NCBI GenBank assembly: GCA_016868895.1
Contig: VGFK01000003.1
Span: forward strand, 306,733 to 370,732
From: Bacteroidota bacterium
GTDB taxonomy: Bacteria > Bacteroidota > Bacteroidia > Chitinophagales > Chitinophagaceae
Direction of reading: 5' to 3'
DNA length: 64,000 nucleotides
Shown: piece after piece, positions 7,328-16,653 of the stretch
Position numbering within the stretch: position 1 is the stretch's first letter
Layout: each line of letters starts with the position of its first letter
Translations under genes and position numbers: made by a program
Notes under the pieces: model-generated
What the model was told of the DNA's origin: nothing
Seen by the model: the letters and a program-made list of their open reading frames with translations, nothing else
Database searches by the model: none

Positions 7328-10300
7328 ATGATAAGGATTCTATTCGTTTTTTTATCGCTTTGCTCATTTGTTTTTGTGCAAGCACAAAAGAAAAAAACTA
7401 CTGCTCAACCTGCTTCCACAACTGCAAGTGTTGATGCTACACTCTTTAAAAATGTTAATTATCGTTTAATTGGCCCTTTCCGTGGTGGAAGGAGTGGTGC
7501 TGTAGCAGGAAGCTACAAATCAAAAAACACGTTTTACTTTGGTGCCACAGGAGGGGGTGTTTGGAAAACTACGGATGCAGGCAACAACTGGAAAAATATT
7601 TCTGATAAGTTTTTTGGAAGCTCAATAGGGACTGTTGAAGTAGCGCCATCCAATGACAATGTTATATATGTTGGAGAGGGTGAAAATACCATGCGGGGAA
7701 ATGTTTCAGAAGGATTGGGGGGTATGTGGAAATCTGAAGATGCTGGTAAAACCTGGAAAAATATTGGACTAAAAGATGGCAGGCACATTACCAATATCGT
7801 GATTCATCCTGATGATGCCAATACACTTTGGGTAGGAGTAATGGGACATCTATTTGGTCCTAATAAAGAAAGAGGAATTTATAAATCATCTGACGGGGGT
7901 AAAACATGGAAAAATGTTTTGTTTGTCAATGATCAAACCGGTTGCAGTGATTTGGTCATGGAACCCGGAAACCCTTCCGTATTGTATGCGGGCACATGGA
8001 GGGTAATCCGAACCCCCTATAGTTTGGAGAGTGGAGGCGAGGGAAGTGGCTTATGGAAAAGTACGGATGGTGGGGATACCTGGACCAACATCAGTGGTAC
8101 AAAAGGATTGCCTAAAGGTACTTGGGGTATTGTGGGAGTAGCAGTCGCTCCTTCAAATACAGAAAAAATTTATGCCATCATCGAAAATGAAAAAGGTGGT
8201 TTATACATGAGTTCTGATGGCGGTCAAACATGGGCCTTGCAAAGCAGTGATAACAACATTCGTCAGCGTGCCTGGTATTACACCAAAGTATTTGTGGATC
8301 CCAAGAATGAAAACCTGGTGTATTGCCCGAATGTAAATTTCATGAAGAGTCGCGACGGAGGAAAAACATTCCAATCCGTTCGAACTCCGCATGGAGATCA
8401 CCATGATCTTTGGATCGATCCAACCGATGGGAAGCGCATGATTGTTGCCGATGACGGAGGCGCGCAAGTGAGTTTCGATGAAGCCAATAGCTGGAGTTCT
8501 TATATGAACCAACCCACCTCTCAGTTGTACAGAGTGAGCACCGATAATTCTTTCCCTTACCGCGTTTTGGCTGCTCAGCAGGATAACTCTACACTAAGAA
8601 TAAAATCCGCGACCTATGGCTCGTATATCACCGAACAAGACTGGGATGTAACGGCAGGTTCTGAGAGTGGCTACGTGGTTGCCGACCCAACCAATCCCGA
8701 TATTGTTTATGGCGGAAATTATGGTGGGTACTTGTCGCGGCTTGATCACCGCACCGGTGAGAACAGGGCTATTTCTGTTTGGCCGGATAATCCACTGGGT
8801 GCAGGTGCAGATGTGTTGAAGTATCGCTTTCAGTGGAATTTTCCGATTTTCTTTTCTCCTCACAATCCAAAACGCTTGTATGCGGCCGGCAATGCGTTGT
8901 TTGTAACCGAAAACGAAGGAGCCAGCTGGAAGCAGATCTCGCCCGATCTCACCACCAATGATAAATCAAAACAACTTTCCAGTGGTGGTCCGATTACAAA
9001 AGACAATACTTCAGTTGAATATTATTGCACCATTTTCACAGCGACTGAAAGTGCTTTGGAAAAGGATTTGTTGTGGGCTGGTTCAGATGATGGGTTAATA
9101 CATGTCAGTAAAGACGGCGGGACTACCTGGACCAACGTGACTCCAAAAGATGCTCCCAAATGGATGATGTGGAATGCCATCGACGTGGATCCATTCAAAA
9201 AGGGAGCGGCATACATCACCGGTTCACGCTACAAACTGGACGATTACACGCCGTATATCTATAAGACTGAAGATTACGGACAAAGCTGGAAGTTGATCAC
9301 CAACGGAATTCCCGCCATGCATTTTACCCGCGTAGCACGCGCCGATCATAAGCGTCCCGGCTTGCTCTACACAGGGACAGAATTTGGCATGTACATCAGT
9401 TACGATGATGGAGCAAACTGGCAATCGTTTCAATTGAATTTGCCGGTGGTCCCCATCACCGATCTCACCATCAAGAACAATGATTTGGTTGTAGCAACTC
9501 AGGGCCGTGCACTCTGGATCATGGACGACCTCTCCACGGTTCAGCAATTGGACGCTTCCATAAAAGAAAAATCGTTGCATGCTTACACCGCACAACCTGC
9601 CTTCCGTATTCCTCCTGTCATGATGCGCTGGGGAATGATGGGGGGAACCCCTGCAAATGCTGCACACAATCCGCCCAAAGGTGCAGTATTGCATTTTTAT
9701 GCAGCCAACATTACCGATAGCAGTTCCGCATCGGTTGCCGTATACGACAAGCAAAAACAACTCATACAGCGGTTCAGCACAGAAGACAAGAATAAGCCGA
9801 TGAAAGTGACGAAAGGAGTCAATCAGTTTGTATGGGATATGCAATATCCTGCTGCAGAGCGCGTAGAGGATCTCATCCTTTGGAACGGGGTGCCTGGAAG
9901 CATCACGGCGATACCCGGAAGTTACACTGCTATCATTCGGGTCGATAAAGATTCTGTAGAACTTCCATTTGCGTTGCTGGCGGATCCAAACTATGCTTGC
10001 AGTCAGCAAGATTACGAAGCTCAAATATCCTTTTTGCTGCAAGTACAAGGAAAGTTCAATGCGACCATGAAAGCGATAAAGGATATTCGCAACGTTCGGA
10101 ATCAACTCAAGGATTTTGTAAGCAAGCAAGGAAAGGAATGTCCAAAAGAAGTCAAGCAGTTGTCGGACAGCCTCAGCAAGGAGCTCACTGCCATTGAAGA
10201 AAAATTGCACCAGACCAAAGCGAAAAGCGGGCAAGATGTGCTGAATTATCCTATTCGCCTCGATGATAAATTGGGCGGTGTATTTGACATGGCCAACAGT

Positions 10301-10462
10301 GGAAACATGGCGCCCAGCAAGCAAGCCAAAGAAGTGTACGCAGAACTGGCTGCTCAAGTGGATACCGAACTAAATAGACTTTCAGCTTTGCTTGCATCGG
10401 GACTCAAAGCCTTCAATGCGCTTATTCGTGAAAAAGAACTGCCGGCTATCGTAGTCAAATAA
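7328..10462 (+). CDS. Exported VPS10/sortilin-type beta-propeller protein with Asp-box repeats
   Basis: A 1044-aa exported protein (signal peptide MIRILFVFLSLCSFVFVQAQ). Many Asp-box motifs of the S/T-x-D-G-G-x-T-W type occur through the first ~700 residues (KTTDAGNNWKN, KSEDAGKTWKN, KSSDGGKTWKN, STDGGDTWTN, SKDGGTTWTN, SYDDGANWQS), the mark of BNR/sialidase-like and sortilin propellers. The C-terminal ~250 residues contain an Ig-like segment and a charged helical region. These proteins are common in Bacteroidota and are called glycosyl hydrolase or VPS10-domain proteins; no enzyme activity is proved. Its first third is AT-rich like the ABC genes, while the rest has the composition of the surrounding chromosome. 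Confidence 0.8.
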   Translation: MIRILFVFLSLCSFVFVQAQKKKTTAQPASTTASVDATLFKNVNYRLIGPFRGGRSGAVAGSYKSKNTFYFGATGGGVWKTTDAGNNWKNISDKFFGSSIGTVEVAPSNDNVIYVGEGENTMRGNVSEGLGGMWKSEDAGKTWKNIGLKDGRHITNIVIHPDDANTLWVGVMGHLFGPNKERGIYKSSDGGKTWKNVLFVNDQTGCSDLVMEPGNPSVLYAGTWRVIRTPYSLESGGEGSGLWKSTDGGDTWTNISGTKGLPKGTWGIVGVAVAPSNTEKIYAIIENEKGGLYMSSDGGQTWALQSSDNNIRQRAWYYTKVFVDPKNENLVYCPNVNFMKSRDGGKTFQSVRTPHGDHHDLWIDPTDGKRMIVADDGGAQVSFDEANSWSSYMNQPTSQLYRVSTDNSFPYRVLAAQQDNSTLRIKSATYGSYITEQDWDVTAGSESGYVVADPTNPDIVYGGNYGGYLSRLDHRTGENRAISVWPDNPLGAGADVLKYRFQWNFPIFFSPHNPKRLYAAGNALFVTENEGASWKQISPDLTTNDKSKQLSSGGPITKDNTSVEYYCTIFTATESALEKDLLWAGSDDGLIHVSKDGGTTWTNVTPKDAPKWMMWNAIDVDPFKKGAAYITGSRYKLDDYTPYIYKTEDYGQSWKLITNGIPAMHFTRVARADHKRPGLLYTGTEFGMYISYDDGANWQSFQLNLPVVPITDLTIKNNDLVVATQGRALWIMDDLSTVQQLDASIKEKSLHAYTAQPAFRIPPVMMRWGMMGGTPANAAHNPPKGAVLHFYAANITDSSSASVAVYDKQKQLIQRFSTEDKNKPMKVTKGVNQFVWDMQYPAAERVEDLILWNGVPGSITAIPGSYTAIIRVDKDSVELPFALLADPNYACSQQDYEAQISFLLQVQGKFNATMKAIKDIRNVRNQLKDFVSKQGKECPKEVKQLSDSLSKELTAIEEKLHQTKAKSGQDVLNYPIRLDDKLGGVFDMANSGNMAPSKQAKEVYAELAAQVDTELNRLSALLASGLKAFNALIREKELPAIVVK

Positions 10463-10468
10463 GCAGGA

Positions 10469-11878
10469 TCAGTTCTCGCTTTTCACAACTGGCCGCACGC
10501 CTGTGTTTCCTCCACCTGTGAGGGTCATGTCGTGCGGCTTATTTTTTTGCCATGCACCACGGGTGAAATCGGGTACATCAATGCTCTTTGATCGGTTGCC
10601 TACCGATTGTCCGCTCAGAGGGAATACACAGCTCCAGGAGGCTGCATCGTACACGTCCTGATCCAGCGGTAATCCATTTCGTAAACAATCAATCAGTCGC
10701 CAGTCCATGATAAAATCCATGCCACCGTGACCTCCTACATTCTTGGCAATTTCTCCAATGTGCTTGACGATGGGGGGTGTGTATTGTTCTTTTAGCTTGT
10801 TCAATTCCTCAGGTTTCGCCCATCCATGGCCAAACGCAATGCGTTCAGGTCCGGGCCATTTTTGTGCGATGCCCTTTGTTCCGCTTACCAAATGTATTCT
10901 GGAATAGGGTCGAACAGTAGAAACATCATGTTGCACCATCAGTGATTTACCCAAGTTGGTTCTGATGAGTGTTGTGTTCATGTTTCCTCGGTACTGTTTG
11001 TCTTTGTATTCATTGAAAAATGAATCTTTTGCAGCCATCTCATCTGCCAATGCTGCCAGGGTGAAGTCGTTGGTGCTCATGCTGACCAAATGATCAAATT
11101 TATCACCACGGTTGATGTTCATGCATTGAGCAATCGGACCCAGTCCATGGGTAGGATAGAGGCTACCGTTGTTTTGAATGTTCTCTTTTAGTCGCCACAT
11201 TTCTGCATAGGCATTTTTATTGAAGAGGTAATCGCGACTCAAATCGTGAATGTAGGCTCCTTCTGCATGAATGATATCTCCAAACAGGCCGTTTCTCGCC
11301 ATATTCAGGGTAAGCAATTCAAAAAAATCGTAGCAGCAATTTTCCAGCATCATCATGTGCTGCCTGGTCTTCTCTGATGTTTCTACCAGTTCCCAGCATT
11401 CGTCAATTGTTTTAGCCGCGGGTACTTCGGAGGCAGCATGCTTACCATTTTTCATCGCGTAAACCGAAATGGGAGTATGCAGGTGCCAGGGAGTGGTAAC
11501 GTAGACCAGGTCGATATCGGTTGATTCACACAATGCTTTCCATCCTTCTTCTCCAGAATAGGCTTTCGCTTTTGGAAGATTTTTCTTTACGAGGATTTGT
11601 TGGGCCTTGTCCACCCGATCAGGGAATTTGTCGCACAGGGCCTTTATCTCCACTCCTTCAATGTAGCTGAGTCGGTCCACTGCTCCCGGTCCTCGCATAC
11701 CCAATCCGACCACCCCAACGCGCACCACGGGGAGTTTTGGAGCAGCAAATCCGCACATGTTGAACGCTGCAGGACCTGGTTGCCGATGCAGGGGTTCGGA
11801 AGCAGTAGGAACGGCTGCGGCCAGGGCTCCTGAACCCAGTGCTACGTTGCGGATAAATGATCTTCTGTTGGTCGACAT
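10469..11878 (-). CDS. Tat-exported Gfo/Idh/MocA oxidoreductase, GH109-like
   Basis: A 469-aa NAD-dependent enzyme of the Gfo/Idh/MocA fold. The N-terminus has a twin-arginine signal (NRRSFIRNVALGSGALAAAV). The Rossmann motif is VRVGVVGLGMRGPG, followed by the sugar-binding domain. The segments MLENCCYDFFELLTLNMA and HAEGAYIHDL resemble glycoside hydrolase family 109 (NAD-using alpha-N-acetylgalactosaminidases). The start is the ATG at 11878: it places the RR motif at the N-terminus, whereas a longer reading to 11941 would bury it and overlap the next gene. It ends 6 bp from the convergent VPS10-type gene. Substrate specificity is inferred only. Confidence 0.82.
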   Translation of the reverse strand: MSTNRRSFIRNVALGSGALAAAVPTASEPLHRQPGPAAFNMCGFAAPKLPVVRVGVVGLGMRGPGAVDRLSYIEGVEIKALCDKFPDRVDKAQQILVKKNLPKAKAYSGEEGWKALCESTDIDLVYVTTPWHLHTPISVYAMKNGKHAASEVPAAKTIDECWELVETSEKTRQHMMMLENCCYDFFELLTLNMARNGLFGDIIHAEGAYIHDLSRDYLFNKNAYAEMWRLKENIQNNGSLYPTHGLGPIAQCMNINRGDKFDHLVSMSTNDFTLAALADEMAAKDSFFNEYKDKQYRGNMNTTLIRTNLGKSLMVQHDVSTVRPYSRIHLVSGTKGIAQKWPGPERIAFGHGWAKPEELNKLKEQYTPPIVKHIGEIAKNVGGHGGMDFIMDWRLIDCLRNGLPLDQDVYDAASWSCVFPLSGQSVGNRSKSIDVPDFTRGAWQKNKPHDMTLTGGGNTGVRPVVKSEN

Positions 11879-11925
11879 GCTTGTTGATTTAGGTGGACTG
11901 AAATTACTGATTTTGATCGTACCGC

Positions 11926-14169
11926 TTATAGGTTGAACCAATAATTCATCTTGAACACCAGTGCGCGATTTTTATTCTTTAGGAAGGGATCGGTGAAGTA
12001 ATTATCGCTGTACACCAGAAAAATATCACTCATGGGTTTATACTGCCATTGCAGTCGGCTATTGATATTGAAGTTATTTTGCTGATTGTTGTACTGCAGG
12101 AATGTTGTCCAGAAAAGATTATTGCTGAAATTGATTTCGATACGGGGCGCAATGAGAAACAGATTATTGGTGCCATAAGGGGTAGGAAATTGAAGCTTTG
12201 CCTGCTGGATGCTCATGGTAAAATTTGCCCAGGGTTGTATTCGAAAGTTTGCTCCCAGTTGATAGCGGAAAATGGATCCATTGAAAAAATCACCCACTTC
12301 CAGGTCGCCTGTAAACGAAAGTTTTTTTCTATTGTCCGATGAATAGGTCGCTCCGTAGGTATAAGTGCCATAATGCCCGGGTGGTATGGGTTTTCCATCG
12401 GTGAACGATGTGTTGTACAATAAGTCGTTCACGTTACGATGCAGATGCAATACGAGGTTGGATGTGTTTTTCATGAAGAAGCTGAACTCCAGGTCGCTGT
12501 CCGTTTCATTGTTTCGTCCATCCAGGTTGAGAAAGGATACATTTTCTAAGCTGATCATGAACTGATTGATCAGCTTACTTTTTGGAAAAAACGTATAGGA
12601 TGTTTGATTGTATAGAATATAAAACCCTTTACGGATCACGGTATCAAGCAGTGCGTCATAATTGGCGATGCGATTCACAAAGCCCATATCGGCATAATAA
12701 TTATCGGTTAGTTTTCCTGCATCCAGAATGAAGTTGAGTTTCTTGCTGAAATATCCACCTCCCACATTGGTGTAATATTCTGCACTGTTGATGGTGGGCT
12801 TGAAGGATCGATGAAATCCGGTCCATGCATTCCATTTACCTGATTTTTCGATGAACCGGTACTCAAGTCCGGCGTTTCTCCCGTAAGCATCCAGCGCTTC
12901 GGTTGGTTTATCCAGTGCCGGGGACACTTCCTGGCGATTGAAAAAATAACCGTTCAGCAGCGAGCGTTTTTGCACCTGTTGATTTAAAGTTACAGCCGTG
13001 TAGTTTTGAGCACCATATTCACTGGTCGCTTTGGTTTGCATGTTCATGAGTCCTACCCGGGTACGTTTGCTCAGGTTGCCGCTGATGCGTGCGCCTCCTA
13101 TAATGGGTATACGATTGGCGTTTCGGTCCAAGCCGATGGTTCGAGAATAAAATGGTCGGATTGGCGGTATTCCAAAATTGGCAAATAGGTCGCTGTTCTC
13201 TAAAAAGAATGTACGGCGCTCTGGAAAAAAAATATCAAAGCGGGTGAGGTTGGTGACTTGTTGGTCGACTTCCACCTGCGAGAAATCAGGGTTCAAGGTG
13301 AGATCAAGATTGAGCGAGGAGGTCAACGCTACTTTTGCATCAAATCCTGCATTCAATTTTCCACTGGTGGTTTGTCCCGCCTCTCGATTAGCAGTTGAAG
13401 AACCAGTAACATAGGGGATCAACGATAAATTGGTTCCTGGTGAAACGGGGGGTTTGTCCCATAAGATCACACCCGAATAACCAAAATCATAAAAATCAAA
13501 ATTCAATGGCATGTCGGTCCACGACGAATATTCATTGGTCTTGAGGTCCGATCGTAAAATGTTCAATCCCCATTTATCGTGCCCTTCGTTGAACCGAAAC
13601 GTATGAAACGGTATAGCGATCTCGGCGGTCCAACGATCCGGATAACGGGTAGTGGCAGAATACCACTTATTGTCCCAGCTGAAATTCAGTTCTTCGCTCG
13701 GTGTACCCACATTGACCAGGTCCTCTGTTTGAACATTATACGGTGTAATTGAAAATAAAAATCCATTGGTCCGCTGATTCACAGGGTCGATGGCGATCGA
13801 TATGGCATCGCTCATGTAAATGCCCTGATCCCGTTTCAATGTTTGCGCAACATAGTAGTTCGTGTCTTCTGCGATGATGCCAAAATAAAGGAAATGATCA
13901 TCGTGTGTAATTTTTACGAACGTCTTGCGGGTGGGCCTCCCCACGTCGTTGGGCCATTTCATATGAAAATCACCGGCCTGACCCGCTGTTTTCCAGACCT
14001 GTTCGTCGAGTTGCCCATCTATTTTTATAGTAGAAACTGTTTTTGAGATGCGGACCTGGTACTGTTCCTGAAACCGCATGCCATCTTGGCTCCAAAGGGA
14101 ATGCACTGCCAAGAATTGACACAACAGGAGAATAGTAGATTTGACGATTGTTTGAAGGGTGCTGGACAT
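11926..14169 (-). CDS. DUF5916 / CBM9-like outer-membrane barrel protein
   Basis: A 747-aa envelope protein. After a signal peptide (ILLLCQFLAVHSLWSQ) comes a family-9 carbohydrate-binding-like domain (KIDGQLDEQVWKTA ... ISIAIDPVNQRTNGFLFSI) over ~residues 40-230, then a long region of amphipathic strands ending in phenylalanine (VFKMNYWFNL), typical of an outer-membrane beta-barrel. The family marker PDFSQVEVDQQVTNLTRFD ... FPERRTFFLENSDLF is present. Function is unknown in the family. The ATG at 14169 is preferred over 14187; GAAATTTG seven bases upstream is a weak -7 box. The gene lies upstream of the Gfo/Idh gene on the same strand and may be co-transcribed with it. Confidence 0.82.
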   Translation of the reverse strand: MSSTLQTIVKSTILLLCQFLAVHSLWSQDGMRFQEQYQVRISKTVSTIKIDGQLDEQVWKTAGQAGDFHMKWPNDVGRPTRKTFVKITHDDHFLYFGIIAEDTNYYVAQTLKRDQGIYMSDAISIAIDPVNQRTNGFLFSITPYNVQTEDLVNVGTPSEELNFSWDNKWYSATTRYPDRWTAEIAIPFHTFRFNEGHDKWGLNILRSDLKTNEYSSWTDMPLNFDFYDFGYSGVILWDKPPVSPGTNLSLIPYVTGSSTANREAGQTTSGKLNAGFDAKVALTSSLNLDLTLNPDFSQVEVDQQVTNLTRFDIFFPERRTFFLENSDLFANFGIPPIRPFYSRTIGLDRNANRIPIIGGARISGNLSKRTRVGLMNMQTKATSEYGAQNYTAVTLNQQVQKRSLLNGYFFNRQEVSPALDKPTEALDAYGRNAGLEYRFIEKSGKWNAWTGFHRSFKPTINSAEYYTNVGGGYFSKKLNFILDAGKLTDNYYADMGFVNRIANYDALLDTVIRKGFYILYNQTSYTFFPKSKLINQFMISLENVSFLNLDGRNNETDSDLEFSFFMKNTSNLVLHLHRNVNDLLYNTSFTDGKPIPPGHYGTYTYGATYSSDNRKKLSFTGDLEVGDFFNGSIFRYQLGANFRIQPWANFTMSIQQAKLQFPTPYGTNNLFLIAPRIEINFSNNLFWTTFLQYNNQQNNFNINSRLQWQYKPMSDIFLVYSDNYFTDPFLKNKNRALVFKMNYWFNL

Positions 14170-14269
14170 TGCTCTGCAAATTTCCATGATTTGAACCTCT
14201 TTTTCTCCATATTTTTTTCAAATGCATTCAGGCTGGATCACCGGTAGCTCTTTTTTGGTAAATTGACAC

Positions 14270-15538
14270 ATGCTCTACCGGTTTGCTTGGGTCATGATGT
14301 GGGTTACTTTTCGCATCTTTTTTCGAAAGATCGAGGCAGTAGGGCGAGAAAAGTTATCCAATAGCGAGCCTGCCATCCTGATTGCCAATCATCCGGCCTC
14401 GTTCTTGGACGCAATGGTGCTGGCTGTATTTCTTAGGCGTTCCATCCATTTTTATGTACGGGGAGATATTTTCAGTCACCCGCTTGGCTATCGCATCCTT
14501 ACACTGCTGCACATGATTCCTATCTTCAGCCGGGAGCATGGAACCAGCAACCTCTCTCGAAATAACAGGACGTTTGAACGGGGAAGGGACCTGTTGTCCT
14601 CTGGTAAATTATTGTTGATTTTTCCCGAAGGATTCAGTCGGCTTTCCAAAGAACTGGTCCCTTTAAAAAAAGGAGCCGCCCGCGTGGCATTGCAAACCGC
14701 TTTTGGGGATGGAGCGGTTCGCCCACTTATCATACAAACCGTTGCGATCGATTATTCCTTTCATGGGTATGGTGCCCAGCTTTTCATCCGGGTAGGCGAT
14801 TCAATGAACCTGACTTCCTATGAACAGGAGTACCGGCATCAGCCCTCCGTGTGCATCAATCATCTTACCCGGGACATGCAGCAGCTGTTTCAACAGAATG
14901 TCATCCACCTCAAGGATGGAGAACGAACGGTGGTGGCAGAACGGTTCATGCGACTCATTCATGCTGTTCACAATGTTTGGGGCGAATCCTATTTTCTTAC
15001 GATGCAGTCGGTTTGTCACACTATTGATGCTCTCAATGAGCAGGAATGGAGCCACGCTGTGGAAAATATGGCTTCCTATGAAGCAGCATTGTCTTCGTTC
15101 GGGTTGAGTGATGCTTCAGTTGCTCAACTAGGCACTGCACATAGCATGGATTATTTACGCGCTATCATTTTTATGGTACCTGGACTCATTGGTGGCATGC
15201 TGTGGGGATTGCCTGAGCACTTATCCAAATGGATTGCAAACAAAACCGTCACCCGCATTGATTTTTATACCAGTGTTCACACCGCAGTATTGGGGGTATT
15301 GGGATTGTTGTGGTGTTCCGCTTTAGCACTGTTACTGTATCGGATGGGCGTTGGGTGGTTTGCGCTGCTGGGCTATGCTTCACCTTTGTTTTTTTATTGC
15401 TATCGACAGTTCATGCTCAACTGGACAGAAATCAACACGACAATGCGTGTCAGAAAATTAATCCGATCAAACGATCAAGGGTTTGCTTCGCTCAGCACTG
15501 ATCAACGTGCATTGATTCAGTTATTCTCCCTCCAATAA
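14270..15538 (+). CDS. 1-acyl-glycerol-3-phosphate acyltransferase (PlsC) family protein
   Basis: Membrane acyltransferase of phospholipid synthesis or remodelling (422 aa). NHPASFLD (HxxxxD catalytic motif) lies near residue 40, and the substrate motif FPEGFSR near residue 120. The C-terminal ~130 residues add hydrophobic spans ([36 protein letters not shown]), making it longer than the ~250-aa PlsC of E. coli. Its 3' end overlaps the convergent trmD by 18 bp. The acyl acceptor cannot be read from sequence. Confidence 0.85.
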   Translation: MLYRFAWVMMWVTFRIFFRKIEAVGREKLSNSEPAILIANHPASFLDAMVLAVFLRRSIHFYVRGDIFSHPLGYRILTLLHMIPIFSREHGTSNLSRNNRTFERGRDLLSSGKLLLIFPEGFSRLSKELVPLKKGAARVALQTAFGDGAVRPLIIQTVAIDYSFHGYGAQLFIRVGDSMNLTSYEQEYRHQPSVCINHLTRDMQQLFQQNVIHLKDGERTVVAERFMRLIHAVHNVWGESYFLTMQSVCHTIDALNEQEWSHAVENMASYEAALSSFGLSDASVAQLGTAHSMDYLRAIIFMVPGLIGGMLWGLPEHLSKWIANKTVTRIDFYTSVHTAVLGVLGLLWCSALALLLYRMGVGWFALLGYASPLFFYCYRQFMLNWTEINTTMRVRKLIRSNDQGFASLSTDQRALIQLFSLQ

Positions 15539-16201
15539 ATCAGGTCGCTTTTCTTGGGTGCGTTTCAGCGCCTGTTCGTAGCGCCATTCCTCGATGCGTT
15601 TATGATCGCCGCTCAGCAGGACGTCCGGTACCTTCCAATCCCGAAACACTTCTGGTCGCGTGTACACCGGAGGTGCCAATAAGTTATCCTGAAACGAATC
15701 GAACAACGCAGATGTTTCGTCATTGAGAACACCGGGTATGAGTCGACCTACCGCGTCCACCACTACCGCTGCGGCCAGTTCTCCACCACTGAGTACATAA
15801 TCGCCAATTGAAATTTCACGGGTTATAAAGTGATCCCGCACGCGTTGGTCAATTCCTTTGTAATGGCCGCAGATGAACAGCATATTTTCTTTGAGCGATA
15901 ATTCATTGGCAGTGGGTTGATCAAATCGTTTCCCATCGGGAGTGAAAAAGATGATCTCATCAAAAGGAGCAGCAGCACTCAGCTCTTCAATCGCTTTTAC
16001 CAGTGGTTCACACATCATCACCATTCCTGCACCTCCTCCAAAGGCATAATCATCGATGGTGCCGTATTCATTGATCGCCCACTTGCGCAGGTGATGAACG
16101 GTGACCTGGAGCAATCCTTTGTCGGCTGCCCGCTTCATGATGGAATGGGCAAAGGGACTTTCTAACAATTCGGGAACAACGCTGATGATGTGTATATTCA
16201 T
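15521..16201 (-). CDS. trmD: tRNA (guanine37-N1)-methyltransferase
   Basis: Methylates G37 of tRNAs, preventing +1 frameshifts (226 aa, SPOUT trefoil-knot fold). The knot region is [12 protein letters not shown], with YKGIDQRV before it and the C-terminal [19 protein letters not shown]. It is the second gene of a minus-strand pair: its ATG overlaps the stop of the S4-domain gene (ATGA). In many bacteria trmD sits in rpsP-rimM-trmD-rplS; here rpsP-rimM lies about 9 kb away, so the operon is split. Confidence 0.96.
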   Translation of the reverse strand: MNIHIISVVPELLESPFAHSIMKRAADKGLLQVTVHHLRKWAINEYGTIDDYAFGGGAGMVMMCEPLVKAIEELSAAAPFDEIIFFTPDGKRFDQPTANELSLKENMLFICGHYKGIDQRVRDHFITREISIGDYVLSGGELAAAVVVDAVGRLIPGVLNDETSALFDSFQDNLLAPPVYTRPEVFRDWKVPDVLLSGDHKRIEEWRYEQALKRTQEKRPDLLEGE

Positions 16202-16587
16202 TCGCTATCGTCTAAAAATTGATCAATGTCTCTACGTTCTTTTTTGGTTGGTCGACCTACTTTGGAAAGCCTTTTGCCGGAGTAAAAGCTTGCGCTTTGA
16301 TAAGCAATCCGCTCTTTTTCTTCTATGGGCGTATGATCGATATAAAAGTTCACTGCTTCACTGTATTGCACCCGTTTGTAGAGCGGGGCTTTTACTTCTA
16401 TCTCCCAGCGTTTGTCGTCTGTTTTTACTTCATAGCGGTCGCCCACCTTCACCACTCGGGAAGCCTTGACGGGCGTTCCATCCATTTTGACCCTTCCTTT
16501 ATCGCATGCATCGCTTGCAGCCGATCTGGTTTTATATAACCGGATGGCCCAAAGGTATTTATCGATCCGCAATTTCTCTTTTTCCAT
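16198..16587 (-). CDS. S4-domain RNA-binding protein (Hsp15/HslR-like)
   Basis: A small (129 aa) basic protein. The S4 domain occupies the first ~65 residues ([19 protein letters not shown] ... [17 protein letters not shown]), and the tail is lysine/arginine-rich ([17 protein letters not shown]). Hsp15 of E. coli recycles stalled 50S subunits that carry nascent chains. The ATG at 16587 is chosen over 16644 because S4 proteins start close to the LRIDKYLW segment and a -7 box (16596-16603) lies just upstream. Translationally coupled to trmD. Confidence 0.85.
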   Translation of the reverse strand: MEKEKLRIDKYLWAIRLYKTRSAASDACDKGRVKMDGTPVKASRVVKVGDRYEVKTDDKRWEIEVKAPLYKRVQYSEAVNFYIDHTPIEEKERIAYQSASFYSGKRLSKVGRPTKKERRDIDQFLDDSE

Positions 16588-16595
16588 TTCTTTCA

Positions 16596-16603
16596 CAAAA
16601 ATA
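16596..16603 (-). promoter_or_regulatory. -7 promoter box of the S4 protein-trmD pair (TATTTTTG)
   Basis: On the minus strand TATTTTTG is an exact TAnnTTTG match with 8 nt between it and the ATG at 16587. A TTG at 16622-16620 lies 16 nt upstream, a possible -33. Confidence 0.55.
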
Positions 16604-16653
16604 GCCATAAGATTCAATGCAATGTTTCTAAATTGGCAGTACAATAATACGGT

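Noticed and set aside
9224..10357. Long open frame of 377 codons on the minus strand
   Set aside because: It lies opposite the C-terminal part of the VPS10-type gene; its translation is rich in Cys, His and Ile without recognisable domains, while the plus-strand frame has a coherent protein.
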